A program made the position numbers and the translations under genes. The notes under the pieces were generated by a model. That model searched no databases and was not told the DNA's origin. It saw only the letters and a program-made list of their open reading frames with translations. From positions 3,162,001 to 3,226,000 of the forward strand of contig OZ024846.1 of NCBI GenBank assembly GCA_964017145.1: a stretch of DNA of 64,000 bases, in the 5' to 3' direction. This DNA comes from Agrocybe praecox (Eukaryota > Basidiomycota > Agaricomycetes > Agaricales > Agrocybaceae). Below are positions 33,445-45,449 of this stretch, piece after piece (position 1 is the stretch's first letter; each line of letters opens with the position of its first letter).

Positions 33445-34061
33445 ATAAGTATGTGTAATTATATCTGATGTGACTATAATCGAACACCCATTCCTATGTA
33501 TAAATCATGATGCATCGATATTGTCCATCTTCGTTCATCCCCAGTGGTCATTTGCTTGGCACGGGGGATTTGCCCAAGTACACAGAGGTGATCGCCCCTT
33601 ATTAATTCCTGGACGCTGTTCAGTTGCGTTGGCGGTGTCTGTGGCCCAATATCCATTTGGAACGATTAACGGCGGTGCGCGTCGCCGAGTGAGCATTCCT
33701 TTAGCCCGAACTATGCGGAAACCAGACTTTTTGTGAGATTTCTATCTCTGTTCAGGTACTCATTAAGTGTCCAACAAATTTTTTGCTGGTAGCATTTTGT
33801 TGCCTAAACTGATTGTCGTTTTCATGAAACCACCCGTCCTTAGCTGGATTCCAACTGGTCGCCTATGCAACGACCGACCGGATACCCCATCAGGCGCAGG
33901 GATCAAATCGAAACGTGCGAACATAGAAAGCTGTGCAGGGGTATAAAACTAAACGGGTTGCGTAACAAGACAACCCCTCCTCGTTCGCTGGTACGAACAG
34001 GCATAACCACCTCGACAGGACTCGTATCTATCTGAATTCTTACTCTATTTCGACCAAATTT
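33445..34061. other. Intergenic region with TATA box of the proline-rich gene
   Basis: No gene is supported; the ORF at 33470-33736 has no family pattern. A TATAAAAC motif at about 33942, 120 bp before the next ATG, is the probable core promoter. Confidence 0.45.
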
Positions 34062-34770
34062 ATGACTACTCGAGCTGTACCTTCGCCGAGGTTACTTCAG
34101 CCATATTCACCGAGGCGGCCCTCGCCCTTGGGGCTTCCACCATTAGGGTTTCCTCCCGAGCCCCCGTTGGCCCCTCATCTGGCCTTCCAGAGTCCTGGCT
34201 ACCCCAAGACGCCAGATAGAAGTGTGCTGCATAAAGGTCCCTTAGAAACACGAGTTCCTTTCCCTCCTGATGCGCGTCGCCCGCTGGCCGGAGCACAACG
34301 CAGGAGATCCTATTCAAATGTACCACCATTGAATCTAAATGACCAGAATCATCCCCCGACTCAACCACGGTGTCCGGCTACCGCACAACCTGGCTCCAAG
34401 CAAGATATGACGATGATTCTTTCCCCTCCAAGTCCAACACCGAGCGACACTTCCAGTCTGAGCTTGTACAGCTCTGACAGCAACAAGAAAAGATTCTCAA
34501 TGGATATGGGTAACGCGGAGAGACAGGAAGAGGAGGAGGATAAGCCATCGGGGGTCTTCTGTGGATGTTTCAGTGCGTCATCTTTTTAACAAATAATGAT
34601 TGATTCTCATGATGATCTTTCTATTTCTGCCTTTCTTAGATTTCAAATCTTGGTTCGGATCCAAAGCCAAAGCCAAAGAAGCACGTATTTTAGGGCCTCC
34701 TGCTGCCCCTGCTCCTCCGGCACAAATGGTTCAAGTTCCTCGGCGGCGACCTTCACCGCTAAATTTATGA
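34062..34770 (+). CDS. Proline/serine-rich hypothetical protein
   Basis: Two exons, 34062-34572 and 34640-34770 (213 residues), with a 67-nt intron (GTGCGT...TTAG). Without splicing the frame ends at SASSF. Splicing adds a lysine/alanine segment (SWFGSKAKAKEARILG) and ends RRRPSPLNL. The product is low complexity: proline-rich N-terminus (LGLPPLGFPPEPPLAPHLAF), RRRSYS, a serine-rich middle (TPSDTSSLSLYSSDS) and an acidic patch before a small cysteine pair (VFCGCF). No domain was recognised. It looks like an intrinsically disordered protein with possible phosphorylation sites, but no function can be assigned. Confidence 0.6.
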
Positions 34771-35774
34771 TTATAATGATGGGGTCATGTAATGGGAGAG
34801 GGGTGGAGAAATAAAAATCGAGATGTTTCTGTGTTCTGCATGTAGGCAATTCTAGGGTCGTGATGTATGTTCGTTTTTTATTGACGGCTAGTCTCCCTTT
34901 CTAGATGTCGACAAACAGAATATATCGATATTTCGATTCATATCTATATTGCGATTAGCACTGAGAGAACGAATAACGTGCCTCATTTGGGCCAAGAACT
35001 TTTACCCTGATCACGCTCTCTTCAGGGAGAGAAGCAGTAAACACCGCGACCTACCTCGTGCTGTTCGAATCATACGTGCGTTTTGTCATAGTTCAGCCAT
35101 TTCATCTCTGCCTTTTGGGTTATAGGAAATACTTGGTAAATACATTAGAAATTTCAATCATAATGGGATCTATTCAACCTCCATTACACTGTGAGCTCTT
35201 GTGATACAGTTATTGGCAGTCTCTCAACGACGGGTTTCATGATTCATACTTACGGACGGCACCATCTATTTTATCAAGAACGTTTTCTTTGGAGCAGTGA
35301 CGTGCGCATGTGGGAGACTTAGCTTGCTTTGGATCAAGGATTCAAGAGCAACAACACATGTTTCACTTGTAAGACTAATGGTAACTCTGAAGCTGGTTCT
35401 TAATAGGATTCCGGCTTCTAGGCTCCAGGAGAATGATGTGCCACTATCCTAATATCTGACCATATCAGTTAGGACCAAATGATGATGCAAGTACGGGCCC
35501 GGCTGTTCCTCAAGAAGTATTTTCAACCCTCTTCATCGATGGAGACAATGTGTTGGCACCCTGTCAGAAGACTTGCCAGAACACGTAGACATCCCAATAC
35601 AACGGCCTCACCTCGACCGACGTGGTAAGTATTTATTATCACTCTGGAGCGTCTATTTCTGTCTGACATCCAGAATCGTGAACACCACCCTATACTTAAT
35701 CACCAATACATACTCCAAGCAAAGTCATGATAGTGATCTTCTTGTCCTCGTCTCCCCCTCCATAAGTCATAGTC
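34771..35774. other. Intergenic region upstream of the HET-domain gene
   Basis: No supported gene. A small plus-strand ORF (35573-35827) overlaps the HET start in another frame and is not called. Confidence 0.35.
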
Positions 35775-37840
35775 ATGATACGCCTTATCAACACGAAAAC
35801 GGTTACTATCGAGGACTTCTGGCATGAAGTGCCTGTATATGCGATCCTTTCACATACGTGGGGCGAACAAGAGGTTACATTCCAGGAGATGAAAAGCCGG
35901 GCGCCAGGTGCAACCTCAGCCCTCCATCGAGAAAAAGAAAGGATTTGAGAAGATCAAGAAGACATGCGAGCGTGCTCTCAGCAGCGGTATCCCCTATGCC
36001 TGGGTTGACACCTGCTGCATTGATAAAACTAGCAGCAGCGAGCTTTCTGAAGCCATCAACTCCATGTTCAAATATTATCGCGAAGCCGAAGTCTGCTACG
36101 TATATTTGGTCGACGTCTCCGCCAAAGGCGATGCACACGAGATCAGTTCCCAGTTTCTCGAGTGCAAGTGGTTCACCCGAGGCTGGACCCTTCAGGAACT
36201 CATCGCTCCCCTTAATGTGGTTTTCCACGCCAAAGACTGGGTGGAAATTGGCACAAAATCCAGCTTGCGCAAGTTAATCACGCAAGCGACGAACATTAGC
36301 GCGCAGGTGCTGCTAGCTAACTACGGTGGCGAGGTCAGCATATCAGCACGCATGGCATGGGCGGTAAATCGGCAGACGACACGAAATGAAGATAAGGCGT
36401 ATTGCCTGCTTGGGATTTTTGGAATCAACATGCCCATCCTGTACGGGGAGGGCGCTGAAGCATTCGTTCGCTTGCAAAAAGAGATTATTGCGACATCGGA
36501 TGACCATACCATTTTTGCGTGGATTGGCGACTCGGCCAACGGGTCCTCAGGTCTCCTCGCCGGATCTCCGGACAGCTTTTCTCAATCCGCGCAGCTGTCA
36601 AACAAGAAAGCTGACCGAATGTCACCGTACAGTCTCACCAACGTGGGACTCTCAATCACACTTCCTCTCCAGCAGATCCACGGTGACGCGAAGCAGTACA
36701 GAGCCCTCCTCAACTGCTCGAACGAGAATGGGCGTTTATACGGCATCTATTTAAGCAAAAAAAAACCATTCCCAATACGTACGAGTGCGTCCCTACGAGA
36801 TGTTCACTGAAACACCTCAGAATGCCCAGGCTTATTATAAATCGGAGGCAATTTTTATCCAAGAACCAGTGCCCTCTCGCTTTGCCGTGGAGCAATGGAT
36901 GCGACCCCGCCAAAACTACAAGTTTTTCGTCCGGAAACTACCCGACGGCTTCGAGGCGAAGCAGTTCCATCCAGAAAACTCTTGGAATGCGACGCCAAGT
37001 GCAAATGTTCAGAGTATGTTAGGTCAAGACATGGCCAAATCTAAAGCCCGCTGCCTAACCCTCGCGCATAGTGGTAGTTCCGGTGCGATTCTTTTTGAAA
37101 GTACGGTCGATCGCTTTATCGTCATGGTCGGAATGCACAACTATAATGTTTGGTGCGACATCGTTGTCAATATCTCACCGTCGGAATTACTCCAGGTTGC
37201 CGAATCGTACTACAAGGATCACGAGCGTTCATCGATGCTCTGGGAGAACCGCGACAGGCTCTGGAAAAAGCTCCCTCGTTCTGGGAAATACGTCGAGTTA
37301 GCCGCGAACAGAGGCGTCGTAACCTCTGATTTCCAGTTCATCATCGATATTAACGTTACCACAACACAGCCTGCCAATATTACGGAAGTCGATCTTGCCA
37401 TGCCTGATGCAGCCTACCAGTTCCACGTAATATTCGATCTCATTATGTGGGAGCTTGTCGAGTTCCCCTCGTTTGACGCTATTTTCTGGCACCAGCGCAA
37501 GGACCAGTCGCTTACCCTGGCTCTCAAGCACAGTGGTATATCCGGTATTATCATTTTACGTGACCGTGCTACAAAGAAGAGAGTGGCAGTATTGCTTGGG
37601 GTACACAATTATAAGCCATGGTCAGATGTTATTACAAATGTCGAGGATCGTGCAGGAGTGGCAAAGGAGCTCAGAGACTCGTATTATAGGGATGGACCTG
37701 GTAGTCGGGGTAGTCGACTGTGGGCTTGGGATAAAGACATCAACATGGCACTGCCAGGTACTAATGTAAAAATTAAGGCGACAACGACCATCGTCACGGG
37801 GAAAGGAGACGCGTTTGTAACCCGAATTGCTCAGAATTGA
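35775..37840 (+). pseudogene. HET (heterokaryon incompatibility) domain gene with two frame breaks
   Basis: The start at 35775 reads MIRLINTKTVTIEDF, PVYAILSHTWGEQEVTFQEM, the classic N-terminal HET motif. Around 35920-35935 the frame shifts. The next frame carries GFEKIKKTCERA, YAWVDTCCIDKTSSSEL, INSMFKYYREAEVCYVYL, FTRGWTLQELIAPLNVVF and KAYCLLGIFGINMPILYGEG, all conserved HET blocks. A second shift occurs at a run of nine A's (about 36758-36766), after which the frame continues with YVRVRPYEMF and runs to 37840. Neither break has plausible splice sites. HET proteins trigger cell death or allorecognition responses between incompatible fungal strains. Single-base indels by mutation or assembly error are equally possible; if they are errors the gene is intact. 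Confidence 0.75.
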
Positions 37841-38369
37841 AACCGAAATTGATAATTTAGACGCTCTGAGAAATACTGTAATTTTAAGTAGCGATGTTGT
37901 TTCCAAAATCAATGACGATAACGACTCTGACCCGCCTTTATCGAGACTCAAGTGAAATAAATTACGAACATCAGAATAAGAATTGTGCACATTTTTCAAG
38001 GCCGAAAGATCGTGTGATTTTGAGAGGGAAGGAAGAATTCATTTCTTTCGATTTGAGATGGTGTCTAGTAGGAGATTTATCTGATCTCAAGAATATACTA
38101 ATACTTGCATGTCGAGTAGTACCATGTTGTTGGCTTTGCTAAGAATCTCATAGGGCCTGGGATGATTTCCAACAATGGCAGACCTAAAGAGAAAGGGGTA
38201 AGTGACCCATGGATCATGCATCAATATTGAAGCTTTGAAGATCATGTTTCTCACCCCCTCGGTTCTCGACGTCAGTACCCCACGTCCAGATATAAAATGA
38301 AATGATGGGACCGTGGACGCCCCTTCCGACCTCGTTTCCCCCGTTTTCCCTTCAGCACCGTTCGTAACG
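37841..38369. other. Intergenic region upstream of the aminotransferase gene
   Basis: No supported gene. Pyrimidine-rich sequence (CGTTTCCCCCGTTTTCCCTT, about 38332-38351) precedes the ATG at 38370 and looks like a fungal core promoter or leader. Confidence 0.4.
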
Positions 38370-40219
38370 ATGCTCAGAGCTCGCTTAGCTTCCACATCGC
38401 GTCTTAGCCGATGTGCTGCGCTGTAAGTCGTGTCGCGAGCTGTTTCTTGTGTTATCGACGCTCACACAACGCAGGACACAATCGAAGAACCTTCAACTTC
38501 CACGTCGGTCTGTAGGAACCAACCCAGTGGCTACGGAGGATCTGTATTCCTTCGGGGTCAAACATGTTACGAAGGGTCTGGGTCGAATAACCGAAGGCAT
38601 AATGACGAAAGGAGAGGGATCGTACGTGTATTACGATGACGGGCGGAAGTACTTGGATTTTACGTGTGGGATTGGCGTGACAGGCTTGGGTGTGTTCTTT
38701 CCTTTGTTTGAGTTTATACAGATCCGCTGATAGGAGCCATAGGACATGCCCATCCTGAAGTTGGCAAGGCTGCTGCTGACCAGTGTATGACGCTGGTTCA
38801 TTCTCAGGTGTGTTTTTTTAGAAGGATTTCGATTGCCGCGTGTGTATGCTAACTTTGTTATAGTGCAGTATTGCGTTGCACGAACCATATGTACGGCTTA
38901 TAGAACGATTGTTACCTATCATGCCGGACCCTTCGTTGGATTCATTCTTCTTCTGGAACTCTGGGTCAGAGGCGGTGGAAGCAGCCGTCAAGATGGCGAG
39001 GTGGTTCACTGGGAGGCAGAATATTATTTCTATGCAAGGTATTTGAACCTTTTGGAACTAAGCATAAAAGGAACACCAACTATAACGACGTAGGTGCTTA
39101 CCACGGGCGAACATTTGGCGCGATGGCTTTGACGAAAAGCAAGACAATTTATTCTGCTGGTACTCACCCTCTCATGGTATGTAGAACTGATGAATATATG
39201 CGCGTTTTTTTATACTTTTTATGTTATAGCCTGGTGTATTCTCGATTCCTTACCCATATTGGCATCAATCCAACATGCCACCCTCGACCCTCCCATCAGT
39301 GCTGACTGCAAACGCCCTATACCAGCTTGAGCTGGTTTTATCCCAACAAACGGCACCTGCTGACACAGCAGCCATCATCGTGGAACCTGTATTAGGAGAG
39401 GGTGGTTATGTTCCAGCTCCACCGGAGTTCTTGCAAGGCTTAAGAGAAGTGTGCGACAAGCATGGTATCATGCTCATCGTCGACGAGGTACAGAGTGGAT
39501 TTGCAAGGACTGGAGGCTGGTTTGCTATTGAAGAAAGTGGAGTCCGTCCAGATATTCTGGTTATTGCCAAGGTTTGCTTCCTTTTACTAAAAGCTTGCGA
39601 ATCAGTTCTTATATGCGCGTTTTAAAAACACTTTTAGGGTCTGGGCAACGGATTCCCCATTAGCGGTGTTGTGAGTCGCACAGAGTTAACAGATACGTTA
39701 AAAGCAGGCTCTATGGGTGGAACGTACGCCGGAAACGCTGTTGCATGCGCAGCTGCTGTAGCTGTTAACGACGTGATGAAGAAAGAAAATATTCTCGCGA
39801 ACGTACAAGCGCGGTATGTTGCCCAGTGCCCAGTAACCCCAATTAGTTTTGACCAGGGTGTTTACTACAGATCGACCGAGCTCATTTCGGCACTGAACCA
39901 CCTCAAATATGACCCTTCGCTGAACCCCCACATTCTCGATGTGCGAGGCCGTGGGCTCATGGTCGGCGTTGAATTCGCCTCTCCATCCAGTTCTCCTCAT
40001 TCGCATGCATATTCCTCGTCGACATCATCCATCAAGCACCCTGAGAACATGGCGGCAAGGGTGGCGAAGAGGTGCATCGAGAAGGGCATGTTGATATTGA
40101 CAACAAGTGTTTATGAGGTTGTGAGGTTTATTCCACCTCTGAATGTTACGAAGGAAGACATGAAGAAGGGCTGCGCAATTTTTGCAGAGAGCGTCCGGGA
40201 AGTTGTGAATGAGGGGTAA
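38370..40219 (+). CDS. Class-III PLP aminotransferase (GABA/acetylornithine type)
   Basis: Eight exons: 38370-38422, 38475-38689, 38734-38807, 38864-39038, 39094-39176, 39230-39571, 39638-39813 and 39871-40219 (488 residues). The N-terminus ([18 protein letters not shown]) is Arg/Ser-rich and looks like a mitochondrial targeting peptide. Core motifs are [89 protein letters not shown] and the PLP lysine in [14 protein letters not shown]. The C-terminal block is [14 protein letters not shown]. The family moves amino groups from omega-amino acids to an oxo-acid. Sequence alone does not separate GABA transaminase from alanine-glyoxylate or related types. The last intron (57 nt, GTATGT) is in frame and could be retained. 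Confidence 0.85.
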
Positions 40220-40421
40220 TTGGATGGAACTTGGCCTCTCCTGAGTTCAGATGCATGGACGTCTCGAAAGCTTCTTGCAGAGCGTTGGAGGAATCTTCGT
40301 CTCTAGTATACTATCCATCGTTGTATTAATATTGGGGTTCTTGCAAAAAAATATGGGGAGAAGAAGAAAAAGATCGTCGGGGGATTTTGATATGCCCATG
40401 TTTGGAAATTGAAATTATAAC

Positions 40422-42783
40422 GCACCGTATCGGACAAAAATACCCTTTTTGTGTTTTTGTCTCAGAAAAAGTTGTTTTTGTATCACGAGCGGTAACGATT
40501 CGTGACGATTCGTGAGAAATTTAACGAACATTGACGAATTGACACAAATTGTGACGGATCGTAACGAATCGTAAAGAGCTGTAACCAGATCGATATTTTT
40601 ATTTTTTGTAAGACCTGCTTTGAGGATTTGTGACTTGCGAACTGTAGCGATCGCAAGAAAACGTAATTCAGAAGCAAAAACAACATATAGATGTGTCTAA
40701 AAAAAGTAAATGCTGGAGATTGCGATTCGTCACGAATCGTAATCTTGGAAATTGTGTTTGTTTTTCCTTAAATATTTTCTTTTCTTCATCGGCTCACCAA
40801 ATTATCTTGATCTTTGATTGCCGTGTCAGCGGCAGGCGTATAAGTCACGCAACCATCACGGACTTTTCCGCCCTCGACGGACTTCCAACGGATTTCATCA
40901 ATACGAAGCCAAGAGGTATTATTTTTCTAGCAGAGAAGTGATAAGCCGTGGTTAAGTTTTGACGAGTATTGGTACTCTATCTGCGAGCACCGATGAAAGG
41001 CTAAAGGTACGGGTCCAGGACTCCAAATTAGACAGTGACACATAAAGTAAAGTGCGAACTATTGGGTGTGGGTGCATTGAGCCTGGCTCGAGACTCCTTG
41101 TAAGTGCAACTCGCACGACAGCCATCCAAGCTAAATTTGTGGGTTATTGGGTTGAATTATCCAAACCAACAGACTAACGTGCAGAACACACGACGTGTTC
41201 GTTCAAATTGACAATGCTTAAAGATCTTCAAAGCCAAATTTTCCGAGTGTCATGCCAAGTTCCCTTCCAGACAAACATACATCACCCTATATTACAGTAA
41301 TTATTAGTGGCATAACCTCTTATCCTGCGAGGATCGCTGAATAGTATGTACTTTAGGCTTATGACCATGCTACATGCTATATCTATACAGAGTTAGTGTT
41401 GAAACGTTGAATCTTGATTCCCACGTGCCCCGAGCGAGGAGATGCGGTGTGCGCTCAGTGACCATGTTCCTACTAGGCAGCAGGCTTTTGGACATGTTTG
41501 TGTTCATCACCTTTTATTTCATCTGAATATTTTGTAAGTTAGATAAGAATGACCTACTGAACTCGGCATTTCCGTGCAAGCCCGTGAACATCCTTAACCA
41601 AAATATATATAGCTTACCCACCAGGCAGAGAAGTAGAATAGCCTAGTTAGATATAAATATATCTTATAGCAGTGTTAGAATAGAGTTCTTGAACCGCAAT
41701 TGCTTTGTTATCATGTACCCGGTTCACAGCAGATTTCCTAAGACCCCGTAGCTACGAATGTAAAGTTAGCTATGAAATCTACTATATATTCTTTGAACTA
41801 CTATGCGACACAAATAGACGTCTGGGCTGACTCATGGGATATTTTAAATGTAGAAAAAAATATAACTCATAAAGAGATATAAGCCTATACCTACTACTTC
41901 CTGACTATCATCCATTACTGCCCGTCCAAATCTTGAATGTGGCACAATGGAGGCTATTTATATATATAATCTAAGAAACGAGGAAACGAGGGGAGAAAAA
42001 AGGAAAGTACAATCAAGGAAATACACACAGTACATGATGATGTTTAGTGCATAAGCCTCTAATAGGCGGCCAGGGGACCATGGCCCGCAACAGACCTTTA
42101 CATAGGAGATTATATCCATTTGGGGATGTGAAAGACTCTCGCTGTTAAACGAACAAAAGAATACATACCTGAAGTGAGCATCTTCGACCCCAGTTCCGAC
42201 GGTCAGCCAGTCGTCTCCATTTTGAATGCAATTGTCAGTGTTTAGCTCGTATTGAAGAGTCGAATCACGCGGAGACCGAATTACGTCATAGCGGGGCTCT
42301 AATTTAAGTCTGAGTTTCAAATGCGAGTCCAAATTATCTTTTTTCACGAAGCTCTATGATGTCATAGGTTCTTGGGGAGAACCTATGACCTCACTAAACC
42401 AGGTAAATTAAGGAAAATTATACAAGCAAAGATCCCTGGAGGAAAAAAAACGCAGACACTGAAAATGTTCTGAATGCCGAATCGTCACGATCCGTGACGA
42501 TTCTGCGGATAGGTAAGTTACATGAATTGAATGATATTTATTTTTTGCGTTACAATTTGTAACGATCTTCAAAAATCGCATGGCAAAAAAATAATTTCCA
42601 GATGAGCAAAGACAGGCTGTGTACATGTTTTTTTACGAATCGTTGCAAATCGTGACGATCAACGACGAATCACTACATTTCGGCATGACGTGACCCGATC
42701 GTTATAGATCGTTACTGTCGTTACTTATCGGTACAAATCGCGACACAAAAAACAATATGTCGTATTTTTGTCCGATACGGTGC
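40422..42783. mobile_element. Non-autonomous DNA transposon with 22-bp TIRs and subterminal repeats
   Basis: The ends are perfect 22-bp inverted copies: left begins GCACCGTATCGGACAAAAAT (40422-40443), right is its reverse complement (42762-42783). Inside both ends, for about 250-300 bp, short motifs such as GTAACGATTCGTGACGATTC recur on both strands, a subterminal-repeat pattern typical of transposase binding regions. No clear target duplication could be seen, and no transposase is encoded. The interior (40760-42460) is AT-rich without a recognised gene. The superfamily is undetermined; a CAC-type start with subterminal repeats suggests hAT- or CACTA-like elements. Confidence 0.7.
42361..42389. 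repeat. Perfect 12-bp hairpin
   Basis: GTCATAGGTTCT and AGAACCTATGAC form a perfect 12-bp stem around a TGGGG loop, near the right end of the DNA transposon. It could be a cruciform-forming transposon feature. Confidence 0.6.
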
Positions 42784-44376
42784 ACCATATGAAATCCTTG
42801 ATGGCTGACACGACCATATTCTCTTTCTTCGATCACCACCACCGTCATCATTACTATTTGAGGCAAGCACCTTTATCGTCACGCTGAGTGCTGATGCTTT
42901 CTCTGCCTTTGATTCTGTTTCTGCGTTATCCTGCACACGTATACCGATAGTCCGGAGGATGGTTCTGTCATGGACGACGCGTTCCAACTCACGCTGCTGG
43001 GCGGGTTGGTGAGGATGATTGGTGCGTTCGAGTACCATTGTAAAAACACTAGCAGCTCCCTTTCAGACCTTCTCTGAACTTTTTTAGGCATGGAACCGAG
43101 AGTTTAGCGCTATATAGGTGTCTCAACTTGAAATTCTCAGGCTTTCGAAACCTTCACTCCCCTCGTGAGTACCTGCAATATTGAAATCAAAATTTCTCAG
43201 ACGTTCCCAATGCGTCGTGACAGACAATTGCCATTGTCGTACCTTTGTTACCGACTGCGCGGTGCTATATAGCCGAAACGTTTTGGGACAGGACCTGGGA
43301 CTGAGCTTGGGGACAATGACCTGTTGTTCTCATCCCTTTCTCCAGGAAACCCATTACCAAGTGCTAGCTTGACAGCTTACCCTGATCTCGAAGAAGGAGT
43401 CAACACTACGCTATGCTTTGGCTATGCTGGTGCCTGAGTCGACTCTCGATCCCGATGGTTTCGAAATTTATAGTTGAAGAGGAGTCGCCTGACCATTCTC
43501 TTGAAACAGACGATATGGGAAATACTCATATGTCTCAGCTACCGTTTTGGCCGCATATATTTTGGTCTCGACGAAAATCCTGGCCGTCATCGGATGATCC
43601 GGACATGGTTCCCAAGTCATCCATTACCCACTTACTCCAAACACCCCAGCGAAATCAACTTTTTGGGTCACACCAAAACCTCATAAAATCTATCATTTTA
43701 TTCTGTGATTTTTACTTGGTGGAAAACATCCATAAAAACTTAAACTTTAGTCAGTCCATCTCGACAATGTAAACTAGAATAATACATGGCGATATTCTCT
43801 TACAAAAAACTATGTATAAAAACCGGGTATTCGGGTAACCGTAATAGTGAATTAAAATTTTAAATCTCATATCATGTGTTCGACAAGTCATAACTAAGAA
43901 TATAATAAAAGACGAAACTACATTTGAAACTAAGATCTTTCATCGGAGTTTCGATATCTCAAATATTCCGGATATTCTTCATATTTTCGGCACACATCAA
44001 AATGGAAAGAAAATTTGGATTTTTTACCTAACTGATATCAGGTGTACGCCCGGAGAAAAGCTGTTAGAGGTACTTGCCGCTGAACATGTAGTCGAGTACC
44101 TTGTGTTGAGGTGGTAATTACTAATTTTCTGTATGCTCCCTGCAATCGGAACAACAGAGGCGGGGATTGGGTAGTAAAGGATGAGGCTGTTCCCGACATG
44201 TGTTGTCTCCTATGAAAAATTTACACCATGCCAAGAGTGTCCATATTTCTCTGCACTCAGAAGATCTATGTTTCTAGCAGGGCGGGAAGGTGAAAGAATG
44301 TGGGGGATACTTGAGCACCGCGTTGACGCTGTCAGCATTAGATCCTGTTTGTTGTCAAAAACATGATCACAGAAGA
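42784..44376. other. Flank between the DNA transposon and the outer LTR-type element
   Basis: A minus-strand ORF (42721-43038, start MVLERTNHPHQPAQQ) is open through charged sequence and runs into the transposon end, so it may be a gene fragment cut by the insertion; no domain is recognised. Plus-strand ORFs at 43413-43772 and 44181-44366 show no family pattern. Confidence 0.3.
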
Positions 44377-44800
44377 TTGTTGAGAAGGAAGAATACACCA
44401 AGCCCAAATATTCAGATAGAGCCTATCGCTTCCAAGGCAACATAAACTTATAAATAGACACACATTATGAAACACGTGATGAACATGAAACATGTGATTA
44501 ATATGAAACACGTGGTTAATAAATCGCGGGAACATTATGAAACATGTAACACAGCCATATAAAACACGTATCAGTAACACTTATGGATACCATTACTAAT
44601 GCATTACTAATGTATTACTAAGGCATTATGATTTACACTTATTAAACATGAAACATGAACTATGATGTAGGATAGAAAAACAGTATAAATATGTAGTAGA
44701 TTAAGAAAGAAGAATAATCATTCTACCTTTTCCCCATAACTTTACTGCTTTACAACTTCCTTTCAATAAGACTCTCAAGTACTATTATTCTCTAAGTAAT

Positions 44801-45449
44801 TCAGAAGTGTTAAGCATCGATAAGCCTTAACATCCAGATTCTGATTCTGATTTCTCCCACGAGTTACCTTCTGCCAAGAGTTACCTTCTGCCACAAGTTA
44901 CTTTCTGCCACGAGCTACTGTCTGCCAAGAGTTACCTTCTGCCAAGAGTTACCTTCTGCCACGAGTTACTTTCTGCCACGAGCTACTGTCTGCCAAGAGT
45001 TACCTTCTGCCAAGAGTTACCTTCTGCCACGAGTTACTTTCTGCCACGAGCTACTGTCTGCCAAGAGTTACCTTCTGCCAAGAGTTACCTTCTGCCACGA
45101 GTTACTTTCTGCCACGAGCTACTTTCTGCCAAGAAGAGATACCTACGACGTCTACTATACCCCAGAAGTGACAAGCATTCTTGTCATCCAGATTCTGAAT
45201 TTTCTGCCAAGAAGAAGTACGTTTAACGATTATCGCATCTCAGAAGTGATAAGCATTCTTGTCATCCAGATTCTGATTTGCACAGAAGATTGATAGTCAA
45301 CAATCAACGATAACTCAGAAGTGATAAGCATCGATAAGCCTTATCATCCAGATTCTGATTATAACAAAGATACTTCAAGTATCACTAGGTTAAGGCACGT
45401 AAGGTCAAGAGTGATAAAGCTACGACAAGTTTTATCATCCAGATTTTGA
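44801..45449 (+). other. Five copies of a stem-loop motif with compensatory changes
   Basis: Copies lie at 44801-44844, 45163-45197, 45240-45276, 45315-45358 and 45405-45449. Each has an outer stem of the TCAGAA/TTCTGA type and an inner 7-bp stem next to it, closing either a short CATT loop or an 11-base loop. Inner stems are TGTTAAG/CTTAACA, TGACAAG/CTTGTCA, TGATAAG/CTTGTCA (one G-U pair), TGATAAG/CTTATCA and TGATAAA/TTTATCA. The fifth copy also changes its outer stem to TCAA/TTGA. Paired changes that keep pairing suggest an RNA structure in the element transcript, for example for packaging or translation control; the function is inference. Confidence 0.65.
44857..45131. repeat. 17-bp tandem repeat in a 68-bp higher-order array
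   Basis: About 16 head-to-tail copies of a 17-bp unit (types CCACGAGTTACTTTCTG, CCACGAGCTACTGTCTG and CCAAGAGTTACCTTCTG twice). The four-unit, 68-bp block repeats with starts at about 44891, 44959, 45027 and 45095, nearly without change. It lies between the first and second stem-loop copies. Not a CRISPR array: there are no unique spacers. Confidence 0.85.

Noticed and set aside
44857..45131. CRISPR-like regularly spaced repeat
   Set aside because: Units are contiguous 17-bp tandem repeats without unique spacers, in a eukaryotic context.
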